A stretch of 64,000 nucleotides of DNA, from positions 58,748,335 to 58,812,334 of the forward strand of contig OX465584.1 of assembly GCA_950022655.1 (NCBI GenBank), in the 5' to 3' direction. The stretch is from Alentia gelatinosa (lineage: Eukaryota; Annelida; Polychaeta; Phyllodocida; Polynoidae). Each line of letters opens with the position of its first letter. The stretch's first letter is position 1. Shown in pieces: positions 10,598-21,975 of the stretch. A program made the translations under genes and the position numbers. The notes below the pieces were generated by a model, which saw only the letters and a list, made by a program, of their open reading frames with translations, was not told the DNA's origin and did no database searches.

Positions 10598-11589
10598 CTG
10601 GGTTCCGCTGAAGAACACCAGTGACAAGCTACTGTATAAGGCCTAAGTGGAAAAACATCTGTATCGCCGAACTCGGTGGTTGTACACACAATATTCCCTC
10701 CATAGAATCAACAAGCAAACACAAAGAAAAAAGTCGCATCTCCACTCGCTGACCTGGCGTCAGTATACAAAGAAAATTGATCCCGACTGCCTATAAGTGC
10801 CGAATAATCCGCCAATGGAAATGGGCTTATAGCTGCTCAGCCAATCCAATCCTTTATCCTTTATGGATGCATGATGCCTGGAGCCGACACCGCACTATTG
10901 ACGCATGATATCCCCAGGCATTACCGTATTAAGGACATTTCTTTCTTTTTTGTTAAAAGCAATTCTTATTTCCTCAAATATCACATAATTATTGTTGTTA
11001 AACGCGATACATTTTATTTGTCTTTCGCTTTGATTCTATCATATTTGTGAAAAATGAGCATTAAGTAATTATAACCAAACTCCTGCTGTCTTTTTCACCC
11101 TCTTTCCTGTATTTTTGACATTTTATATAAACTATAGTAACTAGAGGACTGACTTAGCCTATGATCACCTTCATACAAAGTATCTGATTCATATAAACTG
11201 TACCATTTCGCAAATGCTAGGTTGGTCAAGAGAAGACAAAATTTCAATTTGAGCATGCCAGTTGTGTTTATGACGCACTAAGGACATTTTAACTCTACAA
11301 TAATGAATTTTTCATCGGATTTTGACATTTCCACATTTCACTTAAAACAAGATATGTGTTCCAGGTATGTGTGAAGCAAAACTTGTAGTTCCCCATAACA
11401 GTGTATATAATTATATACTGTAGATCGTCCAAGAAATAATCGTAAGGTGGTGCCTCCGAGAAAGAATCGTTACCAAGAATTGTCAACTCAAGAAGCGGTT
11501 CATACGTGTTGCACCTCTTTTTTATTGTAGAGATAAAAAAATAATACAACTGCGTAAACAATATCTCAAGGACTATGTAAAAAGATCCA
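10598..11589. other. No gene seen
   Basis: Mostly AT-rich. The phrase GCCAATGGAAATGGGCTTATA at about 10810 is one end of a family E MITE. A short hairpin (GTATATAATTATATAC) is at about 11401-11418. No coding motif was found. Confidence 0.4.
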
Positions 11590-11852
11590 GTACAGACTAG
11601 TCACTCTCTTGAAGTCTGACAAAGAAGAAATCATATTCAGCATCAGTCAATTTCTAAGAAGGCTATTGCCTATCCTTTAAAGGAAGGGGGGAGCGTCAAC
11701 AACTTTATTTATGGTATGTATCTTGTATATGTATATTGTTCCTTTGCTTTTATTTGATGAATCTGCTGTAAAATTGTTGTCGTTTACTATGTACCTCCAT
11801 ACTGTATGAAACGGTCTCAGTTAACTAAATTGAATTGAATTGAATTGATTGA
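11590..11852 (+). mobile_element. Possible LINE 3-prime end with AATTG tail
   Basis: AT-rich 3-prime-UTR-like sequence ends in a short tandem tail, AATTGAATTGAATTGAATTG. CR1-, L2- and jockey-type LINEs commonly end in such a microsatellite instead of poly-A. No coding part is preserved, so this is inference. Confidence 0.35.
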
Positions 11853-12452
11853 TAACAATCCAATGAGTGCCTTTTATTCAATATGTAAAGGCACTGATTG
11901 GTTCCTGTTGCTGGGACATACACATAATCGTCTGAAAGTTAGCCCTGCATAAAATACAGCTGAATTTACATTAGAAAACTGTAGGTGAAAAAGTGTTATG
12001 CCAAAACTCATGGTCTTAGACTTGAAACCTTTCTGAAACCCATGGTTTCGGGTAAAAGTTGATATGGTTGATAACTCAATGTGTTGTTTCTCGACAAATG
12101 ATGCAGGCCACATTGAAATAGTCACCAGCGCAAAATCGTCAGCATAATCATGAAGTGCGAGGACTAGATATTTTTATTTTTATATATCAGATAGCAAAAA
12201 TGGTCGAGGATTTCGTTGGCCAAAGGAAAACCAACTCAAGCCATTTTCCACTGGCCAACAAAATGGCAACGATTAATTGTCTTCTCCCAAGAGAAAATGA
12301 AAAATGACTTTATTGATTAAGAATTTATTCCTTCGTGTATAGTCTCAAACTCGTATAGTTTTCAACTTCGACAAGAGATTTATTTTTTTGCTTAGAAAAA
12401 TGTCTTCATACCACATCTCCTTCACCTTCCACCTTCATCCCACCACGTCCAA
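11853..12452. other. No gene seen
   Basis: Contains a weak foldback (GAGGATTTCGTTGGCC with GGCCAACAAAATGG-like, about 12200-12270). Otherwise unassigned. Confidence 0.35.
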
Positions 12453-12865
12453 CACTGCACGAAAACCACCGTTTTATTCATATATACGCCATCACGGAAG
12501 TGCATGTATTGGCTGAATATTGATTGTTTTCATTTATATACGCCCAGGCCTTATATCCGACAGACGCGTCTTGGCTGTATTTCACACCCGGCATATATGA
12601 GAGAAAATACCCTCTGCCCCCACCCCCTCCCGCCCCTTTGTGTTGGTAGAAGTACAGGTGTCCTCAGTAGGAAGCCCTCCCCCCCCCCCCCCCACCCCAC
12701 CCTTCCCCCGCCCGCTCTCAGTGAAGCCCTGTTCACAGGACACTTATATATACGCCCACAGATGAGGTGTATACACATGGGGATTAAGACGACCTTGTAG
12801 ACGCAAAATACCTACTCATATACGCCCGGCGCATTCATATGCAAAATGATGATTTTCGTGCAGTG
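12453..12865. mobile_element. CACTG-ended MITE, CAA duplication
   Basis: A second, nearly identical copy of the 10.1 kb element. Ends CACTGCACGAAAACCACCG and TTTTCGTGCAGTG are flanked by CAA at 12450-12452 and 12866-12868. It carries the same internal C run and the phrase TATATACGCC near both ends. Confidence 0.88.
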
Positions 12866-12959
12866 CAACACACCTCACTTATTTACCTGAAGTGATCCAC
12901 CCTCCCCCCTCTAATGGCTGCCACCGCCCCTGGTGGCTCCAAGTATTTTATGATCTCAG

Positions 12960-13455
12960 ATGACACCGGATGAATATATTGAATGAGAGCTTAGTGCTCA
13001 GCAGTTTACTAACACTGGACCTTTGGTGTCCGCAAGCAAGAGTGTAAGTAGGAGATCTATTTCTCGCTTGTCAGTGGGGCTCAGGGAAGGTAAGGGGTCA
13101 AAAGAATACAAGACTAAAGAAGAAACCAACAAGTTTTGGTCAAAATCTGTGTTCTCCATGAGTTTGATGCAGAGTTATATGAACGAGGTCACAGCCGAGT
13201 GAATATCACATATCATTCAAACGAGTTGGAGAACAAACACTTGCTTTCTGTATTTATCTCACCCCTGTAAACACAAAAAGAATGGAAAACACACAGGGTA
13301 TAAACCATAGATAACGGACTGCAATACTTGTAGGAGCATGGAGAACGGGTTAAGCCTATGGACATTTATTCCAGGGGTGAGAAAACGTATGGGCACCGGA
13401 TGAATATATTGAAAGAGAGCTTGGGGCCCAGCAGTTTACCAACACTGGACCTTTA
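12960..13455. mobile_element. PD2 foldback inside a duplicated local segment
   Basis: A palindrome around 13140-13240 has arms near GTTCTCCATGAGTTTGATG and its inverse, and tip GAGGTCACAGCCGAG (13185-13199). A D module follows at 13254-13380, with ends TATCTCACCCCTG and CAGGGGTGAGA. The flanking phrase ACCGGATGAATATATTGAA occurs at both 12967 and 13396, so the flank itself is duplicated. Confidence 0.6.
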
Positions 13456-13899
13456 AGGTGGGCGTCCACCAACCACGACAAGGTTACGACAAGCCCCGAC
13501 AAAAAAGTTCCAATCGGCGCCTTGTTGTAGCCTTGTCGTGAGAATGGGCTTCCATTCTCTCTGTCATGGGCCCTTGTCGTAGCGTATCAGGGAGTGTACG
13601 CTCCACCAAATTATCCTAATGTAGACCTCTATGACATGTTCACAACATGCAACGACAAAGGTCCAGTCGTGGCAAAAATCGAACATGTTCAATTTTGTCG
13701 TAACCTTGTCGGAAGGCCCCCAACAGGCCCCCGACAAGCTTCTAGTCGCAGCCTGTTGTGGCTTTGTCGTAGACTCTTGTCGGAAACTAGGGTCCACCAA
13801 CCACGACAAGGCTACGACAAGGCCTCCAATCGTAGGCCTGTCGTGGACCTTGTCGGAAAGCCATTGTCGTAGCCTTGGCGTAGTTGGTGGACGCCCGCT
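13456..13899. mobile_element. Family B MITE, TTA duplication, with paralogous empty site
   Basis: Ends AGGTGGGCGTCCACCAACC and GGTGGACGCCCGCT are flanked by TTA (13453-13455 and 13900-13902). The related upstream segment at 13016-13035 (GGACCTTTGGTGTCCGCAAG) reads straight through this site without the insert. About 15 CGACAA or TTGTCG words occur within 444 bp. Confidence 0.85.
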
Positions 13900-13925
13900 T
13901 TAAGTGTGCGCAAGCAAGAGTGTAA

Positions 13926-14350
13926 GGGGGTGAGTCCACCAACCACGACAGGGCTGCGACAACGGCTTTCCGACAGGGTCCACGACAGCTCTACGATTGG
14001 AAGCCTTGTCGTGGTTGGTGGACCACAGTTCCCGACAAGAGGCTACGACAAGGTCACGACAGGCTGCGACATGAAGCTTGTCGGGGGCCTGTCGGGGGCC
14101 TTCCGACAAGGTTACGGCAAAATCGAACATGTTTGATTTTGGAGCCGTGTCGTGGTGTGTCGTGGCGTGTCGGGAGGTTGTCGCAGAGGTCTACGATAGA
14201 ATATTTAGGTGGAGCGTGCACTTCCCGACAGGCTGCGACAAGGGGTCACGACAGCTCCCCTCCTCACGACAATGCTGCGACAAGGCACCGATTGGAACTT
14301 TCTTGTCTGCTCTTGTCGTAGCCTTGTTGTGGTTGGTGGACGCCCCCTCT
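13926..14350. mobile_element. Family B MITE, tandem duplicate
   Basis: A second family B copy starts 26 bp after the first. The phrase GTGTGCGCAAGCAAGAGTG lies both between the copies and right after this one. That pattern indicates tandem duplication of MITE plus flank, not an independent insertion. Confidence 0.75.
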
Positions 14351-14495
14351 TAGTGTGCGCAAGCAAGAGTGTAAGATGTATCTCTCGCCTGTCACTAGGC
14401 CTTAGGGAAGGTAAGAGGACATGGTCAAAGGAATGGATGACAAGATGCTACGTAGCGACCACAGTACTTGGAAGGTATACGCTATGAATACTAAG

Positions 14496-14635
14496 CCATC
14501 GAGTTTGAATCGCGTAGTAATTCACAAGGCTAAGCCACGTAAATTTATTAGTGATTCAAACGAGATGGCATTTGAATCGCTTTGTAATTCACGCGGCTTC
14601 GGCTTGTGAAATACGGTGCGATTCAAACTCGATGG
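14496..14635. repeat. Foldback with perfect 18-bp arms
   Basis: CCATCGAGTTTGAATCGC (14496-14513) is exactly complementary to 14618-14635. The interior contains GCGTAGTAATTCACAAGGC and a second, partly complementary copy of the arm sequence. The GTAGTAATTCAC phrase resembles the PD1 tips at 22.6 and 34.1 kb. Confidence 0.7.
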
Positions 14636-14761
14636 GATACGAGCTCTGACCCTATGTTTCCTCTATAAGCCACAGCCACTTTCTATTGATGAAAGAAGAG
14701 TACTTTTTTAGGGTATATGCAACATAGCGTAGTTCCTCCAAATTGTACTGGTCGTGTAGCG

Positions 14762-15112
14762 TAGTTTATTACCCATCTTATACAGAGACCCCATTGGAAA
14801 TGTATAGGGACTCAGTAAACCACCACACATCATGTGAAACCTGTCAGATACCGTAACTCTGGTATACGGATTCAAATCTGTGGAATACGGCCTCAAGGTC
14901 ATGGTGTACGGGAAAATAGTCCCTTTGTGCTGTAGAGCAAAGAAATAGTCCCTATTGTTACATACTTTAATGTGGCAATTCCTTGCTTTAAATTATTCGA
15001 AAAGATGGATAATAAATGCAACAAACGATGGGTTTGTTGCTAGCGCTCGGGTATTACTACGCTCAACCGCCCGTGGTTTAGAGCCGCCTATACACAGAAC
15101 CATCGTTTATTA
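14762..15112. mobile_element. PD3-like element, D module plus degenerate palindrome
   Basis: The D module starts TTTATTACCCATCTTATACA and ends AGATGGATAATAAATGCAA. The following palindrome uses ACAAACGATGGGTTTGTTG and TAGAGCC with ACCATCGTTTATT as arms. It has a worn tip, GCGCTCGGGTATTACTACGC. Confidence 0.5.
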
Positions 15113-15117
15113 GAGCG

Positions 15118-15460
15118 TGCTTGTACGCCTTAAATACATTGCCTAAAGGTCAGAGTGGTTACATATAAGCTTTTAGCATGCCTTCAGAAAATATCCCTGC
15201 ACTATATGCGCGCTAGTCACTGTGATAGGGAGAAAGGAGCAGGGTGCCAGTGTCTCAGGGTCTCAGAGGCATGCCCAGCTGACTATGACCAATCACTTGA
15301 GACCATAAAACTTTATTGACCAACTGGTGCTAGATGCGTATTGATCCTAGAGTCAGGCAGTCGCAGAAATGGCTACAAGTAGGTTACAGAAAACTATCCA
15401 TAGACTGAATGTAGCCTAAACTGTTATTTATCTATAATTGTACGCTCATTCATAAATGAT
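15118..15460 (+). repeat. Dispersed repeat R1, copy 1
   Basis: This roughly 340-bp sequence (GCCTAAAGGTCAGAGTGGT through TTGTACGCTCATTCATAAAT) recurs in inverted orientation at 20975-21330. It also occurs, split, at 38183-39090. No coding frame is shared. The element type is unknown. Confidence 0.7.
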
Positions 15461-15967
15461 GAACATACTATTTGCTCCTTGTTATCTATATCCAGATACC
15501 CCTGGCTGCCGGTTCTACCCGTTCCTGAGCCTGGCAGGCCCATTTACTAGTGCAATGCCTGATAAGCCTCCTGTGAGCCATTTTCCATTTGCCTACTATT
15601 CGACACCGATCTACAGTCGGAAGCACAGATCGATTTTCCTGGAAAACTGACGCCAGATCCGTGAATGGAAACAGCCTGGTATTTGAAAGGTTTTAGTTTT
15701 TTCTTTCTTTTTTTCAGAACATCATTCATTTATGTCATGAGACAGATCTTCCATGAATGGTTATACCCATGTGATCATTACAAACTGCAAGAGTGGAGCG
15801 GTGCTGTATGAAATAGTTTGTCATCAAATAAATCACAATTGCCATCATTCAAGAGCGTGACACAGAACAGGCACATAGTTATTGTCAATATGTGCAAAAA
15901 GATCAATCCTTCCCTTGATTGCATATGGTCACCAATTATTATGGTGAAAATTACGTAATAAAGCCTC
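15461..15967. other. Interval with a short family E piece
   Basis: ACACCGATCTACAGTCGG to GTGAATGGAAACAGCCTGG (about 15600-15680) is a short E-type element. The rest shows nothing recognisable. Confidence 0.4.
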
Positions 15968-16271
15968 CAGGGACCTGTTTCAGTAGTTTTGTGACATTAG
16001 GCCTAGACAGACATCAACAGCGGCACCAACAGTGCAAGCAACAGCGGAAAAAGTCTAGCAAATATCAGAGGGTCGGAACAGCCAATCTTCTTCATATTTG
16101 GAATGATTATAGGTTATATGTATCCCTTACTCGTGTTAAAATGTCATCACTTAATTCTTACGGGAAGTGAGTGAAATTCCGCGTGTCATCGATTGCAGTC
16201 TTGTGATCTGTCCGTATGGTGTCACAGACGCCATCTAGACATGTCACGAAACTACTGAGACAAGGTCCCTG
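15968..16271. mobile_element. Family C foldback MITE
   Basis: Inverted ends are CAGGGACCTGTTTCAGTAG and CTACTGAGACAAGGTCCCTG. The interior has GACAGACATCAACAGCGG and the end-proximal TCTAGACATGTCACGAAAC. Three other loci carry this family. I could not define a target duplication. Confidence 0.65.
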
Positions 16272-17068
16272 TGGCCGACTTGGTCAGCGAATGACAGAAT
16301 CAAAGCGTATTTCTTTCATCAGTGTGGCTCAAATCATTACTGGGGAATTTAAAAAGGTATGAACCTAGAAAAAGTAGAATAAATAATGCATACACTGCAG
16401 CCTCATCGATTGATTTATTTTGGCATGCAGGCGGTTGTCACCACCCACCGAATTCTAGGAAAACTCGAAGAATCGGTGCCGTTTTCGTCAACTAATGGAG
16501 AATGGGCTAGGTTGAAATTTATACGGCTAAAGACCCATACCACCCAGGTGAAAATCAAAAGTTTATTTTGTGTACATTTCTTTCTCCCGCTTATAAAACC
16601 AATAATCTGATGGGAGAGCAAGATGTACTTTGATTGGATAAGAGGTGCATATAAATATTCTGAGTCATATCGGAGTTTATCGGGAGCTCAGTGGACGCCC
16701 TAAAGGTTTGCGAAACAATCTTTCTTTTAGAAAGATCTTATTGTTCGTTTACAGCGTGTTACATGCTTTCAAGACATACAATGATTACAGTATTTGTTTA
16801 TCATTATTGGTGGTCATCAAAAGATTGCCAACTACCCCTCCCCCACCCTTTAACTATTTAGTTAGGTTGCACTAATCTACCCCTTACTATCTATATGTAT
16901 ACCTGCCTCTATCCTTACGGCCCGGTTGCCATGCTCAGGTAAACATTTATTTTATAGAAATAGTAGAAAATTCGTACTACATTGTTTGGCACTGATAAGA
17001 AAACCATTTTCAGAGAAAATATATTAATGTGAATCGTTGTGAGGCTATTTCAATGAAGGTCTATTGTT
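16272..17068. other. No gene seen
   Basis: Mixed sequence. Near 16630-16700 a CGGAGTTTATCGGGAGCTCAG-like end (GTGGACGCCCTAAAGG) suggests the eroded right end of a TTA/TAA-type MITE. No coding motif. Confidence 0.35.
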
Positions 17069-17371
17069 TATCCTACCCCTAATATAAAATCCCATAGGCT
17101 TAACATTGGGTTTCCGTATGCCACGCTGACTGGCATACGGAGTTTTATATGCCACTAGTGGCATACAGCATTGTTATTACGTTATATTCCAAAATCGAGG
17201 AGATAGGGTAGGATAAAATCAAAACCTGATTCGCTTTAAACTTGGCCACCGCATTCCACTCCTGAAGTTTTGGCTCCGGACTTCACTCGGCTTCGCCTCA
17301 TGAAGTCACTTTGCCAAACTTCAGTCGTGGAATACGGTGGCCAAGATTAAACCTCATCCAGTTTTACGATA
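17069..17371 (-). mobile_element. PD1 foldback element, reverse orientation
   Basis: The reverse complement of the 7.66 kb element. It starts TTATCCTACCCCTAATATAA and ends CATCCAGTTTTACGATA, with tip CTCGGCTTCGCCTC at 17286-17299. Near-identity with the 7.66, 30.80 and 35.09 kb copies implies recent spread. Confidence 0.8.
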
Positions 17372-18295
17372 GTACTGTCCGAAACGTCACAGGGATTTAT
17401 GTGAATATATTTTCCCCCTCAGAGACCAGAGATTGCTTTTACCTCATGGAGAATTTCGTATATCTGTGGTCTTTCATTAAGGAAATTTCGTTTTGGGATT
17501 TTAAAGACAAATGCGGGTAGGTATCGCACTGCCCCCTGTGTAGACACTGCTGCTGCCATCTGGATTCATGAAAATATTGCAGTTTATCATAGACACCAAT
17601 AGTTAGGCACTTGCTTCTTCAGATGGCCTTCTCATAAACATAAGTATGGTGACATAATATTTTTTTTAGTATTTCTCATTTGTACATGTTCCCAACTATC
17701 ATAATCCACACTTATTTGAAGATAGCAATAGAACATCAGTGTTATTTAGCAACAAAGTTAAAAACAGTTAAGCACTTACATTTTTAGATGGCCTTCCCAT
17801 AGAAGTCAGCATGGTGACATGCCAATTTTTTTGCATTTTCTATTTGCTAATATATGGAACTTATATTATTCAGAGTTATTTGCAAAAATCAATAGAATTT
17901 AGAAATCTCCCAGCTACCAGCATTTGTCGTTAATAGCCCATGATGGCCAAACTGGCCGACCTCTAAGTGACCATTCCGTTACGTGGGTAATCCTGGCAAG
18001 GGCACCAGTGTAGATGAAGCAGTAAAACGCTGCGACGGGTCTTTAGTCACGCGTCAATGGCTGTAATAGGTCACAGAGTGGATTGAACGATCGCCAGCAC
18101 TTTGGATGCAGCCCTCGGTCTGTTTTCGCTTTTTGTGGGGGTCAGTAGTCGCACATAGATTGCTCTAAAACTGTGTTATGAGTCTGGTTTGCACTGTTTT
18201 CTTTATCGGGGTCCTAATCATAGTGTAAAGTTCTAGTGTCTACATCCCTATGGTGACCAATTAAATTGGTTCCTATGCAAAGATATGAGTCTTCC

Positions 18296-18296
<1 letters not shown>
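17372..18296. repeat. Unassigned interval with an old tandem duplication
   Basis: GCACTT followed by AGATGGCCTTC and GGTGACAT occurs at about 17605-17660 and again at 17770-17825, a step of about 165 bp with clear divergence. No coding motif was seen elsewhere. Confidence 0.4.

Positions 18297-18299
<3 letters not shown>

Positions 18300-18330
<31 letters not shown>
18300..18330. repeat. AT dinucleotide microsatellite
   Basis: About 15 uninterrupted AT units. Confidence 0.95.
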
Positions 18331-18333
<3 letters not shown>

Positions 18334-18894
18334 CACTACATGTATATATACATATATCAGTACCCAAAAAGACAGCATCAAGACATTCACCATTTTGTAG
18401 CAGCTCTTCCCTGACTTGATGTTGACTATGGCAGCCATGTAGTGAATGGCATGTTTACCCCCAATATCGCTCACTCTAGTTCCCAGTCTGCCCACATGGG
18501 GGCAGGGCGCTCTGAGATGACACTGTCACCTGAGTTGTCAGTGACATGAGTGGCCCTCCTGGCATGTGCACACCAGAACACGACTGGTCAACCCTCTTTG
18601 GCCATTGCTGCAACAGCCGATTTCAGCACAGAGCTTACAAGCTTACCCTGTACCAAGATGCGACCTGCTGACTGCATATAATTAAGACAAGATGCGCAAC
18701 GGCAGTTTAGACAATTTATTCGATGTGAAACTTGACATGTAGTTTAGCAAGGTATACTTTAGAAACATGTAGTATAACAAGGTATATTTTATACCTGGTA
18801 GAACAGGAGGTAAGAAAACGTTTCCAGATTTTAGCCTGGAGGAATGACAGTCAATGAAAAACTTTGGTGTGGGTGGGTGGGTCAAAGATCCTTT
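18331..18894. other. No gene seen
   Basis: Includes a small direct duplication (ACATGTAGT and CAAGGTATA phrases at 18736-18790). Nothing else is recognisable. Confidence 0.35.
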
Positions 18895-19012
18895 CAAGTC
18901 CTGTGGCGCGCGTGGTGGCATGACGTCAGATGCACACGTCATAGATGTTGATTCCCGGTCGCGCCGAGAGGCAGCGCCACATGTGTTACCCGGTTTTGCC
19001 GCCGCGCCCTCG
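18895..19012. promoter_or_regulatory. GC-rich patch with a CRE-like palindrome
   Basis: A local GC- and CpG-rich island stands out in AT-rich surroundings. It contains TGACGTCA (a full CREB/ATF-type palindrome) near 18921 and a second ACACGTCAT. It could be a promoter relic or part of a repeat. No adjacent coding exon was found. Confidence 0.25.
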
Positions 19013-19209
19013 CTGACTTATACTCGTATTCTCATCCTAAGCTGCTGAACCTGTCATCTTTACTCATAGTGGTACCTAGTACCTCTATGTTTGAGTTCTT
19101 ACTCCCTTCTTCTTAAGGTCTACACCTAGCTAGTCTAGACCTCTGGGCTTTACCAGGGGATTGATTTGGGCCTATCCCTGATCTGAAGATGGACCAAACA
19201 TGACAGGAT

Positions 19210-19444
19210 CAGGGAGCTGTTTCAAAAGTCGAGTGAAGTCTCGCCAGCGGCACGTCGCATTTCAAAGCAAGAGGCCGCAACAACGGGCGGCACTTTGAAT
19301 CAAAGCAGCAGCGAAACCGCTACCAATACCCAATAGTGAGCGGCACCTCCACCTCGACAGCGACGCTTCAAGTGTCATTGTTAGCTCTCGCTTTAGTGGT
19401 GAGTACTCTCGTTTAGCACCCTCCCGACTTTTGAAACAGCTCCC
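19210..19444. mobile_element. Family L foldback MITE, AGGAT duplication
   Basis: Inverted ends CAGGGAGCTGTTTCAAAAGT and ACTTTTGAAACAGCTCCC are flanked by AGGAT at 19205-19209 and 19445-19449. The interior is built of CGGCAC, GCGAAAC and TCTCGC-like pieces. A diverged relative is near 40.2 kb. Confidence 0.7.
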
Positions 19445-19449
19445 AGGAT

Positions 19450-20157
19450 TTAATTTGGGTAAATGGAATAGAACTTTAAGCTTGTTTACATTAGATTTTT
19501 TTTTTCTGCAATAATTTTCTGGTTTTTGAAGTGATTTGAGGATGTTGAATGGCTGAACTGCACGGGATGCATTACTTGCAAGCTGAACGATGCACTCTCC
19601 AAGCAGATCCGGTCCACTTGATTAATAGGGGAGATGCGCCTCTGCAGGGAGAGTGAAATTGTCTCTGGCAGATGTTCCAACATATAGCAGCCATATAAAT
19701 GGTCATATCTAGGGCAATGCGAACCAAATCCTTGACAAGAGTAGCTCTAATAGGAAGGCACATAGCGTCATCTCTTCAACCTTATCAGCGAGTCAAATTC
19801 TATCAAGCACCTGATACAACATCGCCATAGAAAAATATATGGGGCCTCTGGGATTATGGGCGGTCGTAATCCCCTGCAGGAGGTTATGAAAAAATAGTCC
19901 CAATGGCATGCCCCCTACCGTGCAAAGCACGAAGTACGAGGCACACATCCCTATGCAGGGAAGTATAAAAAAGAAAAATACAGATGCCTTAGCAACGTGT
20001 GTCATAAAACTCCCAGAATCTTGTTAATGAATGAGGTATTTGTATTTCATGACGAGATAGATCCTTTTTGCTATTAATGATAAACGTGGACCACAAACGT
20101 GTGACGTTATTTTCCTTAGAGTTCACAATATAATACACTTTGCATCCCTCGTGTAGC
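19450..20157. other. No gene seen
   Basis: The part 19795-20010 resembles a worn D module (CCATAGAAAAATATATGGGG and CAGGGAAGTATAAAAAAG). No conserved coding motif. Confidence 0.35.
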
Positions 20158-20159
20158 AT

Positions 20160-20733
20160 TAGACCCGACGTCCACCTACTACGATATGGTTCCGATATGG
20201 TCTACGATGCATCTCCCGATAAAAAATCAAAATCGCGTCTGAAGGTCACCTAATGTCGGAGCAGTTGACCACGTTTCTACGATTAGACACCAAAAAAAAA
20301 CCCATACAATGCGTGGTGGATTGGCATCTGTAGACATATGGCTATGATTTTGCACCTTCCCGATATGTCTCTGATATTTGCTTTTTGTATCGGAGCTATG
20401 TCGGTAGGTCTAAATTTCTAAAGTTTTCGACAACGCCATGACAAGGCCATGATTGGAAACTTGTCAGGAGCCTTCCGACAAGGCTACGACAATATCAAAC
20501 ATGTTCAATTTTTCCCACAACTGGACCCTTGTTGTGGAGTGTCATGGCATGTCAGGAGTGTGTCGCAGAGGTCTTCAATAGGAAATTTTGGTGGAGCGTG
20601 CACTTCCTATCAAGCCCCGACAACGTTGTTATAAAGCACCCCTTCTTACGACAAGGCTGCGACAAGTGCCGATTGGAACTTTCTTGTCTGCGCTTGTCGT
20701 AGCCTTGTCGTTGTTGGTGAATGCCACCCTTTA
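20160..20733. mobile_element. Chimera of family A (left) and family B (right)
   Basis: The left part (20160-20420) starts AGACCCGACGTCCACCTACT and follows family A up to CGGTAGGTCTAAATTTCT. At about 20425 it switches to family B sequence (CGACAACGCCATGACAAGG), which runs to the B right end GTTGGTGAATGCCACCCT. The A right end and B left end are both missing. Confidence 0.7.
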
Positions 20734-20759
20734 AGCTTCAACTACTCAGAGATTACGGT

Positions 20760-20974
20760 CACCCATCCACAAAACCGGTTATTTTATTATCCATCTATTA
20801 CCAAGTTCTCATTGATAATGCATGGCGGCACTGTGAACCTCAACTCATTGATTCCACGCTGTCGTAACGAAATCAATTGATTGCCGACCTCAAAGCCATT
20901 GATTACGCGTGAATAAAAACAGATTTTGGAGTCCCTTTTTGTCCATTTTAGCCAATAAAAAGTTTCTCATTGAT
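20760..20974. mobile_element. D-type module fragment
   Basis: TTATTTTATTATCCATCTAT at the left resembles the D-module start. The right end is not clear. An internal inverted pair TCAATTGATT lies with CATTGATT pieces. Confidence 0.3.
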
Positions 20975-21330
20975 CGATGAGCGTACAATTATAAATGAAT
21001 AACAATTAAAAGGTTTGGGTAACATTGAGTCTATGGATAGCTTTCACCGAGGCAACCTGCCATTTCTTCAACTGCCTGAGTCAAAGATCTAAATATATCA
21101 TGCACCAGTGGGTAAATGAGGTACTTCGATCTCCAGTGATTGGTCAAGGTCAGCTGGGCATGCCTCTAAAACCCTGAGACACTGGCACCCTGGTCTTTTC
21201 CCACTATTACAGTGAATAGCACGCAGATAGTGAAGGGATAGTTTTCTGGAAGCACACTGAAAGTCTATATGTGACCACTCTAACCTTTAGGCAATGTATT
21301 TAAAGCGTGCAAGTACATCCTGGATTAATC
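20975..21330 (-). repeat. Dispersed repeat R1, copy 2 (inverted)
   Basis: Reverse-complement match to 15118-15460, including GAGCGTACAATTATAAATGA, CTGAGACACTGGCACCCTGG and CTCTAACCTTTAGGCAATGT. Confidence 0.7.
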
Positions 21331-21339
21331 TATTCAAGA

Positions 21340-21680
21340 AGATACATCGTAATTTATATGACAACAATCGATGGTTCGCTAACGCTTGTGTATTACTACA
21401 CATCCACCTCTTGTGGCTTACGATATCCTTTCCAGAAAAAACATTGACAATTGCCAATATATATAAATAATGATGTCTTTACTACTATCCACGCATCTGT
21501 ACAATATCAGGTTGTGGCAGAACTGGGGTAATTGGGTTTGGATGGGATGTCAGATACTGAACCCGTTTGTTTCAGCAGATATTGATCCAGCAGCAGAACG
21601 ATAACAATCCTCGTGGTGCCTGGTTCTAGGTCGAAATATTGATTTTTTTATACCCTCCCTACTTTGACCTCAGTCCGTAA
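21340..21680. other. Worn palindrome piece and unassigned DNA
   Basis: CGATGGTTCGCTAACGCTTG and TATTACTACACATCC (21371-21405) recall the PD3 tip region at 15.05 kb. No gene. Confidence 0.3.
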
Positions 21681-21975
21681 CACTGCGCGAAAACCACCAG
21701 TTTATATATGTATACACCCGGCGTATATAGGTATGATTTTGCGTATACAAGGTAGTCCTATTTTCCGTTGTGTATGTACGCCTCATCTATAGACGTGTAA
21801 AATGTATATGACCGATGTAAACATGTCCCGCACACAATATTTCCCTTCATATATGCTTTGTGGCAAATACAGCCATTACGCTGATGTATAGAAGAGGAAA
21901 TGTGTCAATATACAGGCGATACATGCACTTACATGATGGCGTATATATGAACAAACTGGTGGTTTTCGCGCAGTG
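21681..21975. mobile_element. CACTG-ended MITE, TAA duplication
   Basis: Ends CACTGCGCGAAAACCACC and GGTGGTTTTCGCGCAGTG are flanked by TAA at 21678-21680 and 21976-21978. It is shorter than the other two copies (295 versus 413-417 bp) and lacks the C-rich core. Outer parts with TATACACCCGGCG remain related. Confidence 0.88.
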
